Below, one piece after another: positions 32,444 to 43,815 of a stretch of DNA of 64,000 nucleotides (its first letter is position 1; every line of letters starts with the position of its first letter). The stretch is from Umbelopsis ramanniana AG (lineage: Eukaryota > Mucoromycota > Umbelopsidomycetes > Umbelopsidales > Umbelopsidaceae). Location of the stretch: positions 62,001 to 126,000 of the forward strand of contig NW_026252102.1 in NCBI RefSeq assembly GCF_025399195.1, written 5' to 3'. Position numbers and translations under genes: made by a program. Below the pieces are notes generated by a model. That model was given only the letters and a program-made list of their open reading frames with translations, was not told the DNA's origin and did no database searches.

Positions 32444-34761
32444 TTATCCAGTATCTCGATTACCTGCAAGCCGCCGCTTGATATAGGTCCTCAAGGTTTC
32501 GTGCGCTCTGGAAGCAAAATTGAGCATCAGTACCAAAAATTAGATGGAGGCCACAAGTGGATAAGGCACACTTACTCTTGAGCGATGACCATCTTTCGCT
32601 GTTTGCTATTGGACCAAAGCAGTACATCGAGATCTTTGGCATACTTTTCCGCGGCATCGAAATCAGCTTGCACATTGAAATCCTTGTAAAGATATGCTGA
32701 AAAGACGCATAATTAGCTGTGTTTTCCTTACACCATTGATGGATGGTCGATGCTGATCGCAACTAACCTGCTTTGTCCTCTACGCGATTTCGCTCCATTT
32801 CCCATAACCGGATTTGATCGACCACAGTCAAAGGCAATAGAGGTGCCTAATGCGTATTAGGTCAAGATCTAATCAACACATAACATCGACATTGCAATTG
32901 GCACTTACTCGTTTCCGCATTTGTGGATGTGCATGGGTCTGAAGATATGATATGATCTACGCAAATAGGAAGGTCAGCTAACTTGGGCTCCATCATGCCA
33001 GAATGAACCAAACCTGCAGCTACTCTTCACTACGTTACCTGGTCAGCTGTTATACCGTTCAAAAACGCATTGCGAACACTCTCTCGGGTGATGACGCCGG
33101 ATACCATGTTTGGAAACCTTGACTTGAGTTGTATGAACAGATTGAGAACAGCAATTTGAAGAGGGGACTCTGAATAAAGAAATGTAAACATAGTCAGTGA
33201 CCGACCATGCATAGATCTCTAAGTGCCATCATAAACTCACTAACCTGTATAGGCGTATACACGATAATTCGTCTCCAAGATCAAGAATCCGCCTTCATCA
33301 TGGGACTCCTCCGCTGCGGCTATCATTGCACTAGAAGCAGCCGTTCCTGTTTCCTTCTTTGACAACGATGTAACTAATGCACTCGTTCCTGATGTGAGTG
33401 TGGTGGCAAGTCGTGTAGGATAGAATCGCCGTGATCCTTTCTATATTCACCAAATGAGAACCAATTAGCAACGGGCCGTCTAAGCATAAAGGCAGTAACC
33501 TTGCCGTTACTGGGTACGCATACCTTTCGTCGATATACTATGCCATAATCGCCCAAATCCTCCAACATCTGCTGTTGTGTTTCCGTTAACGTTTCAACCG
33601 AATAATCCTAGTAATCGATAACATGTAAGATGGCATTATGCGTTCTATGACTAATAACAGATTAACCTACCTGGCCCAGCTCTAAAGAACCCAATTGGAA
33701 CAAAAAATTCAACACCTCCACAAGGTCCATCTTCAGCATCTGGTAGATAGAATTTCATCAGTAAACGGCAAAAAATAGCAATGCCACTGGCTCGAACCCA
33801 AGTTTCCTTACCTCTGCCATGTCCAAATATTGCAATAAAAAGGCCCATACTTGAGTATTAACATCTTGTAGCAGAAATTGAAATCCTTTGTTCGTGATGT
33901 GCAGTCCGGATTCCGAGGCGCTACATGAAAATCCGAGAGTAAATAAGGTGCGATGTGATTAGGCGTAGATTAATCGAGAGACCAAACTTACGTTGAGTTC
34001 ATTAGATCGCTTTTTTGTAAAAGGTTCAATACTCCTCGACTTGGACGTTTCGTCATGGTCGTTCCTACCATATAATGAAGAATGGCTTCCCATTGTGTAC
34101 TTGCAAAGTGATCCAGGAAGGCAATGTCCACCTTATGTTTGTCTACAGTTGCGCATGGTAACCCAAAGGACTGATGCTCACCTCTACAACGTAGGTTTCA
34201 GTTTTCGCATTCAAAACACAGTAGGTGAAAGGTCAGAGTATTAAGGATATCTTACCCTCCGGATAACGCGTTTTTGAATTCTAAGCGAAAAGTGCTATTT
34301 ACAATGAGACCTTTTTCGGGAGTCTCTTCTAGAATGTGAAGTTTTGATAGTTTGTGAAGTGCTTCTTGCAATTTTCTGGAAGACGAAGGAAGCAGGTGCG
34401 TGAGTGATTTAGATTTTCCAGGTGGTTGGGATTCAGTTGGACGGGAATGAAGGCACGCAGAACGACAAAGGAACTGACTTACTTGTGACCATCCTTGTAT
34501 ACCCAGCTCTGGATATCCTTGAGTGATATTGGGTTCTCAACATATAGAATGGACATGACGATCTGCCGGCCAATGGCTGGGAGCAGTCTGTAATATGCAT
34601 TAGCACGCGCATCGTAATTACGAGCACCATGGTACTGGGTAGCAAGCTCACCGGAATATAGCAAGACATGTCGCTGGTTTCTGGAATAGTCGTTGAAAGG
34701 TGAAGATCGGAAGCGTCTCTAGGTAATCGTAGATATTGGTTTTGAAGTTGATCACCGACAT
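32444..34761 (-). CDS. TFB2: TFIIH subunit TFB2 (p52/GTF2H4)
   Basis: Core TFIIH subunit that anchors and stimulates the XPB helicase in transcription initiation and nucleotide-excision repair. Thirteen exons: 34761-34652, 34587-34483, 34375-34256, 34183-33992, 33920-33812, 33739-33671, 33607-33524, 33440-33245, 33169-33039, 32956-32909, 32846-32768, 32696-32576 and 32507-32444; total 475 aa (human 462). Matches to p52 run through the whole length: [123 protein letters not shown]. The C-terminal domain that binds p8/TFB5 is present. All phases close. Confidence 0.96.
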
Positions 34762-35198
34762 TTATACCAGCAAGTTGGCATGCATGAACGGTTGAACTGA
34801 GCCGCAGTGATGGATAATCCAGCAGCCTAAAAATTTCAAAAGACTGCCAAAAAAAAAAATCGACCTGTCCGTCTGGCGGGAAATTTGGCTACGCGGTTGA
34901 CAGGTAATAGCAATCATGGTATTGTCACAATGTGATAAAATCGGTATGGAGTTTAGGATTCTGAATGTGCATACACGGTTCAAAAAGGTGCAGATATCAA
35001 CGATATAAAATGAAAATGGCCTGTCAAATACAACAGTACAAACATGCTATAAAAACCCTGCATTTGGAAAAGGTACGATCTGCAGTACTGAATGAGCGCG
35101 CCACGGACAGAAATTTAACATGAGCAGTAGCTACATATTAACCCTATACTATCGCTGCCAAAGGCTCACGGCCCAATGATTAGGTACTTGCAATCACA
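34762..35198. other. Intergenic region upstream of TFB2
   Basis: 437 nt, promoter of TFB2 and of the plus-strand candidate gene. No coding signal. Confidence 0.4.
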
Positions 35199-35689
35199 AT
35201 GACTAAAGGCAGAGTGGCTCCATACAAAGATAGCGGCTATACTCGAGGCGATGGCCGCCTTGCCAAGATCAAAAGGGCGAACGTTAGGGTTCGTATTGTC
35301 TCAAAAGGATGGGCCGTTAAAAATTTTCGCCAAGTAATCTGACAACTGAGAAAACAAATGCGTCCTTCCCATCAATCGATGCGTGCACCAATAACCGAGT
35401 GCAGGTCACGGATCCAATTACAATAGCTACCACAATATTCGAAAATCCCGACTATGTTCTCCTCTTTCTCGATTTAACGTATGATATTATGAGCGGTTCC
35501 TATGAAGATTATTTGAGGACCATTGAAAGTCACATTGGTAGTACTGGATGTCATGAAACGGTAAGGACATGTCAACTAGGTTCATCTTCAGATTGTTGAG
35601 GACCGGCTGTGACAAAGGCTGAATTTCATGCGCAGAATTTGAGGGACGCTTCAGGCTGGAGATTTATTGCACTGAAGCAGAGGCGGTAA
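35199..35689 (+). CDS. Candidate small three-exon gene, unknown function
   Basis: Not recognised. Exons 35199-35333, 35405-35560 and 35636-35689 (45, 52 and 18 codons including stop; every junction phase 0) give 114 aa. Splice sites are CAA/GTAATC...GTGCAG and ACG/GTAAGG...GCGCAG; the introns are 71 and 75 nt, like the neighbours. The N-terminal exon is basic (KGRVAPYKDSGY, LAKIKRANVRVRIVSKGW). The middle exon is acidic and folded-looking (IATTIFENPDYVLLFLDLTYD, YEDYLRTIES). The end is GWRFIALKQRR. No domain comes to mind. The exons are short, so the gene is easily missed by ORF length. It may also be a fossil. Confidence 0.45.
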
Positions 35690-37546
35690 ACGGCCATACT
35701 ATATAATGCACCTTCTATATAAGTTGAAATTTTGGTGGCCGTAAGCTAGGCTTGTTAATTGGAACGAGCGTGCGAAAGGCACTAGCGTAGATAGCCGTCA
35801 ATGCAAGTTTATTTTGTCTATTCCTTGTTTGACTTTTAGTACAAGCTTAATTTATGTTCGTCCAAACAAAAACGAGTCTTCAATGCGAATCCATGTATAA
35901 TACTCGATACCCGGTGTGCTGCTTTCATCGTCTATATACTCTCTTTCAGTTCAGTTCGTATAGTCTCTAGAACCGTGAGATTGTTTGGCTGCTGGGCACA
36001 AACTGTCGGACACTTGTTCGTGTTTCAAAATAGAGTGCCTGACTCAGAAACTGCACGTCTAGAAATGAATCTTTGCCACAGCTGGTTTATTGCATTGGTT
36101 TCTGACTCCACAATTATTATTTTTTGTGGAGAGCTTTTCACAATCGGTAACCAGTATTAAATGAGGCAAATTTGAAAAATTTTTTTAGTTCAGACACTCT
36201 TGGAATACATTATGTGTATGCGACATTGCTGCCCGCAAAAGGCATGGTGTTGATTGGTGGAAGTCAAGGTACTTCCTCTCTAAGAAAAAAAAAATACCAA
36301 CCACTAAAATTCCAGACACCGCCAGACTGCTACGGGGACAAACCCCATTTCATAATGTCGTTTCAGAGCAATTTGGAAACGTTTTCCTACTTTGGGTGAT
36401 CATGTTAGCTAGACATACACACATTGAGTTTTTCGCATATGACTACTATCACTGCCAGTTACATTGTTTATTTTATACCATGTTCCTTTACCAAGGCGGT
36501 ATTACGGTCTCAATATAACTGACGGGACCAAGTAGCGATCAAGTCTGGCACCTTTTTGTTCATTTTGCGATATGGGGGTGCATAGGTTTTTTGTCCACAC
36601 CATAGGGTTGATAAGGAATCAAAACATATGATTTCACACACGCACTTCCACTTTCACCTGCCCCTTTCAACTCCTAGTGTCCGTTTGGGCGTTATGAAAA
36701 TACACTTTCGATATCGGCGGGCAAAAAATCAAACAACACCCGACCTTCCCGACTCTGCTTACACTACGAGACGAAGGTTTGAACAAATTTTAAAAAAGTT
36801 TGTGATGTAAGATGCAATACGGATCAAGCTAAGTCTTAACTTGTCAATATGCTGGGTAAATCGTTATAGGATTTCTCCAATGCCTGGATTGCTGCCTTTC
36901 CCAAGCTTTACTAATATTTTCCTTAGAAATATCTGTCGTTAGCGAGGGTTGGCAGGATAAGATAGCTACAGAAAATAATATAGATGGCTTCGCTAGAAGA
37001 TATATATCTGGGGCGAAATTCGTACGTTCTTTCATTTTAGCTTACACATCCCCAAGCCGCGCCTGGATTGTGTGGCTGGGAAATCACCAGCGGACCTCTT
37101 TGCCGCTTTGCTTTAATGAAGGTGGAAAGAGGGAAGGAGTGACTCTTTCTTTGATTCAGGGTTGCAAAACTTTTTTATATTCCTTTTATTCTAGTACTTC
37201 ACTTACGTCTTCTTCACTGCACCAAATAAAACGAAGCAATCATGATAGGGCGACTTTTTACCGCCGGAAACTCTAATGGGAAGAAATTGTGCTCCCGCTC
37301 ATTCTCCCGTGAGCAACATATGAAAATGACTCTCAGTGGATGGACGGAAAAGCGGAGTTCCCCGCAGTCCCAGCAAAAGCGGGGCAGCCGGGGTAGGAAG
37401 GGAAAATTTGTAATTTCACACATGATATAAGGCCCTGGGAAACTGATTTACCTGCCGGGAAATTTTTCTTCTTTCTCTCTTTTTTTTTTTACTTTTTAAA
37501 ATATCATCTTCTCTTCCTCTACTTCATTTTTCTTTGCTTCTTTCAG
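35690..37546. other. Intergenic region with a possible kelch-like remnant; WRKY-like gene leader
   Basis: 1.86 kb. Between 35970 and 36250 two open segments (CWAQTVGHLFVFQN and YVYATLLPAKGMVLIGGS) resemble kelch blades, but the frames do not join by a legal splice. From 37140 on the sequence becomes CT-rich, with a T10 run near 37481, probably promoter and 5' leader of the following regulator gene. Confidence 0.35.
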
Positions 37547-38667
37547 ATGAACGATCTAGTAAGGTATCCCCAGTCTAATGCTCGAGACTCAGGTGTTTAC
37601 CCCAGACATCCTATGATGCCTCCACAACAGCAACCACAGCCACAACAACAGCAGCGACCACTGGAGCCTCTCCCTTCCCCTCCTTCACAGCTACGATATC
37701 AACCTGCTATTTCCACTGTACGAAGTGCGCCCAATAACGCTCACAGCAATAATAACAATCCAGCATCATATGATCTTCAGGAAATCATCTCCCAATATCA
37801 ACAACACCCTGAACTGCTTAAGCTGATTCTGTCTAGTAAAGTAGAAGAAGATAAGCGACGTGCAGAGGAAGCTAAACTGCGAGCCAAAGAAATCGACCTT
37901 TTACTTCAACAACAACAGCAACCCACACCACCTAATGAAGCTGAAGTTGAAGAAACTGCTGTCAAGTCTCGCCATTCAGCAGATTTCCCTTATGTTCACC
38001 CTCGGGCTGTGCCAATACGAGCTCGTGTTCAAAGTAGTGACTCTATAGGACCTGTTCGTCGAGGATCTATTTTGAATACGCTAGATGAACGAAGGTCATC
38101 ATTTGCTTCTCAGTCATCAAGGTTAGACTTCATCTACTCTTTTCCGAGAGAATTTTTTTTTCAAGTTGGTTGACATTTTTTCTAAACATGCTTGCGCTCA
38201 TACTTAGATATTCACCACCTGCTCATGGAGCTGGATCTGGAGCTGGACTTCAGCGTCATCCTCTTTCACCACCTTATTCCAACCCTGAAGACCGAGATGA
38301 GGACGGACATGAATCGAGTCAAAGCAAAAAGCAACGCAAGCGTAGAGAGATGCAGGCCATCACCAAGATCGTTGAAACCCGCGAGTTCCCCTATTTAGAT
38401 GATTACTTCTGGAAAAATAATGGCAATACGACTCATAAGAGTGGGAGACGTAGCGTTTATTACAAGTGTTCTAACAGTGGCAAGGTAATTAGAGGCAAAA
38501 TTAGTATCATTAATTTTTCAACAGCCAATTGACTCTTTACTTTGTTTCAATAGGGATGTCCCGTCAACAAGACCGTCACTTGCAGAGAAAATGGAGAGTA
38601 CTTAATTAAGTACCGTGGACAGCATTTGGTAGATTGTGGACGAGTTCAGCGAATTCATGACGCATAA
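37547..38667 (+). CDS. WRKY-like zinc-finger transcription factor
   Basis: Predicted DNA-binding regulator, 321 aa in three exons (37547-38121, 38208-38484, 38554-38667). The N-terminal two-thirds is low complexity, Gln/Pro-rich with a helical EEDKRRAEEAKLRAKEIDLL segment. The C-terminus (about 258-321) aligns with plant WRKY domains: F-P-Y-L-D-D-Y-F-W-K-N-N-G at the WRKYGQK strand, then SGRRSVYYKCS...GCPVNKTV, matching the R-x-Y-Y-K-C...G-C-x-V-x-K block, then Y-R-G-Q-H-L-V-D-C in place of Y-x-G-x-H-x-H. The zinc ligands would be C-x6-C and H-x3-C, and the WRKY heptad is WKNNGNT. An intron splits the two Cys. WRKY/GCM1-superfamily proteins are known outside plants, including in Mucorales; targets are unknown. 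Confidence 0.85.
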
Positions 38668-39173
38668 ACCAAGCAAGCTTTTCTCAGCCATGCAATACCA
38701 AATTCATCAAAAGTAGCTTAATCATCCCGCACATTCCATTGTTGCTTCTCTATTTCCAAATTTTTTTTCTCTTGCCTGTCTGTCCCGCATATATCGTAAT
38801 TTGTCTTTTCCTACCTCTTATTTTATTTTCCAAGTCTAAATGGCTTTATTGTAAGATATTCTCCCCCTTCGTTCATGGAGGTATTTCATCTATTGAACTA
38901 AACAAATATCCCAAGCTTTTCCGTCATTCATATGTCAGGCCTGTCAATTATCGCCGGTTTGATCCAATGGGGTTTCGATGCTGACTGGTAGGAAATTTAT
39001 GTTGTAGATTTTTTCTCACGGCTTACTGGCTGCCTCCAATCCGAAATCAACATGTGAGATTTGAAAATTCCAACAACTCCCGGTTCCGATCACTCTTACA
39101 ATTGAAATCAAAAAAATTATCTCCAGCGCCGTGTCCCCCACCCCTTCTCTCCTCTCCTTACGTTCACAAACAA
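38668..39173. other. Region downstream of the WRKY-like gene
   Basis: 506 nt, T-rich 3' UTR-like sequence; nothing supported. Confidence 0.4.
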
Positions 39174-39485
39174 ATGCTGACCCTACAAAGATTTCCAGGT
39201 TCAACGTTAGAACCGTCGTGTGAGCCTATCATTCTGTACTCAGATCACGTAAAATCCACTTACCAAGGCCCATTGCGAGGTGTTATCACATCCCCACTTA
39301 AGAGAAATCATAAACCACCACCAATCCATATTCCAGAGCACAATCCCTCCTTGTTGTATCAGTCTGAAATGCGAGAAGACGATTATAGTGCTTGGTCTGG
39401 CAGAACGGTTGGAGATTATCGTCCATTCTTTTTATTGCAACCTCTGTCCAGCGGGTCAACCAACACTTCGGCCTCTTCGAGCTAA
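39174..39485 (+). CDS. Hypothetical small Pro/Ser-rich protein
   Basis: Single open frame; from the Met at 39174 it gives 103 aa (an upstream in-frame Met at 39054 gives 143). Composition is Pro/Ser/Tyr-rich with TYQGPLRGVITSPLKRNHKPPP, EDDYSAWSG and a Ser/Thr-rich end. No signal peptide, membrane segment or known domain. The surrounding DNA is otherwise non-coding, so this may be a small disordered protein or a chance frame. Confidence 0.35.
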   Translation: MLTLQRFPGSTLEPSCEPIILYSDHVKSTYQGPLRGVITSPLKRNHKPPPIHIPEHNPSLLYQSEMREDDYSAWSGRTVGDYRPFFLLQPLSSGSTNTSASSS

Positions 39486-40961
39486 GAAGGATGGATGTAT
39501 CTGGAGCCCCCACAACACACACACGCATTTATCAATATTTCTCATCACAGCTGTACCTACAACATATATGACATTATATCAGAACTTCATTGACCTCTGA
39601 ATTGTACATAAATTACTTTTCCTCATACGTTTCTATCTATGCCTTGTCCGTTAAACTCCAGGTTCGTACTTGTACCTCCTACATTTCCTAGAAAGGAAAT
39701 CTTGGCTGTACTTTGACTGTCAGCTGTCCTCAAGTGAGATGTCCAAAGTTGCTGAATCAGCAATGTGAGAATCAAGTTGAGTCATGGTGGAAAATAAGAA
39801 GCGTAGGCTTGAATATAGTATACCACAGCGCGAATTGAATCTAAAAAAAATCCAGTATTGAAGCGAGGCAAGCTGGACTGAATTGATTGCATAAATGCTG
39901 CCAATAATTTCTCCTTTGAAGTCTGTGAGACACAAGTCGGTTTGAAAAAACACGAAACCCGTGTTTCGACTGATACGGCTTCAACCCCACGGCGTTATGG
40001 CTGTTATCACAGATTTTGCGCCATGAGACACTCGGTTGATCTCGGGAATGTAGTACACAGGGTGTTGGTAAGCGCCTACTAGTCCATTCACTCATGACCA
40101 AAATATTGCAAGTTACAGACTGGAAACCTTGCCAGTATTTGATAGTATTTGATAGTTCAGACCCTCCAATTTTATTTCATTTTCGTTTTCTTTCTTTAAA
40201 ATCGACTACTGAGTAACGTAATTCTTGTTATGAATTCGAAAATGCATATACCTGGTCGCAGCATCTTTCATTTGCCCTCTGTTATTTTGAGATAAGCTAT
40301 GCTCTCGGTCGCTTTTCCGTTCCGACAAGTCCTACCATATATTACTGTGGGCCGAAACAGAACCATCAACCCCGAGATGCAAGTTGTCGCATTCGCGCCA
40401 ATTTTCATTTTAGCTATCCAATGACTTTTGAGCACTGAAAGTGTCAACAAAGGCTTTTTGTTCTCATGATCCAGACGTATGTCAAACTGGTTTCACTAAA
40501 CACTTCCTCGCCACGCACACCAGCTTCGCTCTCGTTCTGTTGCCCTCTTGACTGTTACGGTCATGCGCATACAGCCTTCATGCGGTTACCCTTGAGAGTT
40601 GCCTGAAAGAGCTACACGCTGCCCGCTAGTAATGTCTGATTGTTGTGTATCCGACTAATGTGTCCTGTCAACCAACGTTACCAGGCCAACGCTGTGCACT
40701 GAGTGAAAGTGTCCTACGTCGAAAAAAAGGATCAGTGGTCAAATACTACTGATAAAGCATGGCAATATAAAACTTAACATATATGAAAATCAGTCGATCA
40801 TCCAAAAAAAGTAATCGTGTTTGGCGTTGGCTCCGTCAATTCAATGCAGTTCATTCTAAAGGCTGAAGCAGGATGACAAGACTTGATATGAGAAGAAACG
40901 TGTGGTTGGGACTGTGATTTGATGCTGATATCATATGATATTTGCGGTCATCCAGGCAACA

Positions 40962-41251
40962 ATGAAGCTGGAGTGCACGAGTAGCAACATGACGTCCGAT
41001 ATCACTTTAAACAGGAGTTTGCTTCAGGGGCTAAACCACTACCTTCTCGAACGCTGGGCTTGACCAAAGAGAAAGTAACAACTAACTGTGCAACTACATT
41101 TTCCCAAACTTTGAGCTATTGTCCTCAAGAACCGCAGCAGAATTGTAAGTGACCCTACATGAATGCGCGTCTCGAGAAGTGAATGAATGAGAGGAGTTCA
41201 CATTTTCTGCCCTCAGCTCTGAACGCTATGTTAAAACAGCCTCAGACATGA
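40962..41251 (+). CDS. Weak candidate: 56-residue three-exon gene
   Basis: Exons 40962-40980, 41028-41144 and 41217-41251 join in frame to 56 residues (TRAKPLPSRTLGLTKEKV, then NCATTFSQTLSYCPQEPQQN and LNAMLKQPQT). The second intron has a strong donor (GTAAGT at 41145) and acceptor (CTGCCCTCAG), and the first is only 47 nt. No similarity recognised. A fit this short can arise by chance. Confidence 0.2.
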
Positions 41252-41545
41252 GGCAATATGCACAGAGACATTGGTTAAAGTGAATGTCCTTTGCGACAAG
41301 AGGTAGCAGGTGACCGGCAACCGCTTGCTAGAAAGAATGATCACGTGAAAACGTTTTTGGAAGAAAACTATGAAGAGAGAAGGTAATGTGGAGGTTTAAG
41401 GGTCGAGAAAATGGCGACTATGTTCGCAAAAGAGCTCATTGTCACGATAGTTTCTTGGCACAAAGGGTGAGTCGGCCTCCCGGTAGTGGCCATGGGCGGC
41501 TCCCTATATTCCTTGGTTGAAGCTCAGACGCCGAATCAGAAACCC

Positions 41546-41630
41546 GCCATACGGCGAGAATCGAACCCGGGACCGAACAACAACCTCAGAATATGGAAGT
41601 CGCCTTGACCACTGGACCAGGAGACCATAC
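41546..41630 (-). other. tRNA-like element with pol III A and B boxes
   Basis: On the minus strand TGGTCCAGTGG fits the A box (TRGYNNARNGG) and GGTTCGATTCT nearly fits the B box (GGTTCGANTCC), about 45 nt apart, the spacing of a tRNA gene. D-arm and anticodon-arm pairing are partly possible, but the anticodon loop would have 8 nt, the T-stem has one mismatch and no 7-bp acceptor stem can be formed. So it is a decayed tRNA gene or the head of a tRNA-derived SINE, not a working tRNA. Confidence 0.5.
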
Positions 41631-43198
41631 TCAAAATATACTGAAAATGACATGATCATGACCATCATTTTTACGAACAAAATCGCCATTTCCTCGACCC
41701 CCAGCCTCACCACAGACTCCATTTGACTCTCATATCGTACCCCACTCTTGTCTGCATACTGCCATAGTACTAGTTATTTTCTAAAGCTCCGAAGGGAAGA
41801 GGAAGCAGAGAAATAGACATGTCACAGCTTGAAAGAAAGTCGGTGTAACAGAGTGGCAGTGCGCACAGACCTTGTGTATCAAGGATGCGGGGTAGTTAGA
41901 GTTGTTTTCGAGCTAAGGAGCGTGTTTAGTAAGCTTTAAGGGCGCAAATTCGTTCATAGCGGACCATTTATGTGCTCTTAGTCGCTCAAAGGTACAGCAG
42001 TTCCGTGTATGCGCTCTAATGGCCATAGTTGTTAAGCATACAGACAATGCACCTTGCGTAAAGGAATCAGAGGTAAAGGGGAAGCTTGATTTACGGCTCA
42101 CTACTTTATATAAAGTATAGAAGGTGGAAAACAACTATATAGTTTTGAAGCACCTTAAGAAACTTGGATAGGCAAACAGCTGCCTTAAAGTATGATAAAC
42201 AACCTTCTGTGATTCCCTGATCTGCAAATGCAGATTGCCGTTGACAGCGGAGATCGCGTGCTACTGGCCGGTGTTGATCTTGATGACCCCATGTGAAATG
42301 AGTTATGATTCTACCAAATGGTCCGTGATGAATTTGCTACTACGAGTATTAAAATGTATGTTCTTTGTTTATTGATACTTTTAGCTAGATCTACAAAAGC
42401 AAGCTGAGAATTTCTTTCGCCTGCTGCCGCCAGAGCCGAGTCTGACCTTCGGTGAGATGACTAAAACCCAATGCAGCGTATTTTACCCCATATGCATTCT
42501 GGTGATCGTCTGTTCTCCCACCTGTAGCAGGGCGTATAGTTGTATATAAAGGCTCTTCGTTTTACTTTTCCTGAGCATTCATCAAGTGTTGTTGCGCATT
42601 TTGCTCAAGGACCTTGGCGCTTATAGTACACTCTCCGCCACCGCCTCGTCGATCCTATACCGGTGTCAATAGCAAGCACAAAGACGTTCGCTGTTGAGAA
42701 GTCCAGATGGCCAATTGGTGGCATGGTTTTAACGTGAACGTAAGTCAAGGCATGCATCTCAGCCACATACTTACAAGGATGCGGAAGGAAAAATAACCGC
42801 AAGTTTTGAAGTGGCAAATTTACGATCTCCAGCGGGGTTTCATTTCAGGCTCATAAATGAATTGTCGACATCTTTTTTCTTTACATGATCTGAAATCGGT
42901 CGAGCGTCACTTTGCTTTGGCAAAAACTAGAATACAGTTTATGAATTATATTTTTGGCACTTCGTATTAGTCCATTTTATGTTGTGCGCATGATATATAT
43001 ATCAACTAGTAATGATTTTCTATCTCCTCCCCGCTTCCGTTCGTCGGGATGTCGCGGCTTCACATGTCTCTTTGTCAGGCTGATTTTTTTTTTCTAGGTT
43101 CAAATTGGGAAATTTTCGTTAACATCATTGTTTTCTTCCCCTTTAATTTGTGTATCTCCATAGCTTCTGATTCCATTTTCCATCAAAGGCACACAACC

Positions 43199-43579
43199 AT
43201 GTTTACCAAACCTTCAGCGTCGTCGTCTTCCTGGTACCAGCTAGACTCGTTACTCGAGGCATTTTTACCCCGGTTCTACGAGTCTGAACGTCGAGTGGTT
43301 GATGACAGTCCACAACAACCTCAAGATATAGACGAATTCCGGGAGGATATGTATGAATCTGCGTTGGCTGATTCGGAATTTGCTCAATGGTTGAATTGCC
43401 CACCTTCGCCACGTCCACATTCCAACCAGAATGACAATGCCCTCGAGCGTTTGAGAATGCTTGTTGTGCATTTGGGTTCGTCATTGGGTTCGTCATTGGT
43501 CAGTCGTCCGTCTGTGACCAGTTCTAGCCGAAAAGGTAAGGGTCCAAGCACTAGTGAGGAGCAATGGAGGAATGCCTAA
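43199..43579 (+). CDS. Hypothetical small acidic/Ser-rich protein
   Basis: Intronless, 126 aa from the Met at 43199; the frame is open further up to 43049, but that part looks like leader sequence. Features: SSSSWYQLDSLLEAFLPRFYESE, an acidic stretch EFREDMYESALADSEFAQWL, and a short tandem duplication GSSLGSSL caused by a 12-nt DNA repeat. No domain recognised. Followed by an ordinary 3' UTR and convergent with the GH16 gene. Confidence 0.5.
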   Translation: MFTKPSASSSSWYQLDSLLEAFLPRFYESERRVVDDSPQQPQDIDEFREDMYESALADSEFAQWLNCPPSPRPHSNQNDNALERLRMLVVHLGSSLGSSLVSRPSVTSSSRKGKGPSTSEEQWRNA

Positions 43580-43815
43580 AGGCGAAGGTTGGCAGTATGA
43601 AGAAACATAGAAAATTCAAGAAACCCCACTCACCCCTTCTCACTCGAGGGAACAAACAATGGCCACCCATTTTCACCACTAATTTAAGATAACCCCTCCT
43701 CACATTTTACCAATTTGTACATACAGAACATTTTTTCTCTAAATTCCTCATAGACAGTTTGCTATATCGTTGAACAACATATATTAAAATCAACCACGAT
43801 GCGGTGTACACGACT

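Larger units (their letters stand above)
39486..43198. other. Sparse region with weak gene candidates and a tRNA-like element
   Basis: 3.7 kb without a long coding frame. It contains a small tandem TATTTGATAG x2 (40136-40155), a candidate three-exon microgene (40962-41251), a tRNA-like element on the minus strand (41546-41630), and an open segment at 42619-42733 that is coding-like in several frames without a consistent gene model. The rest shows nothing. Confidence 0.4.

Noticed and set aside
42605-42817. Minus-strand peptide with VFVLAIDTGI, reminiscent of a subtilase Asp motif
   Set aside because: Only a few residues match, no other subtilase motif nearby, and several frames are open in both directions.
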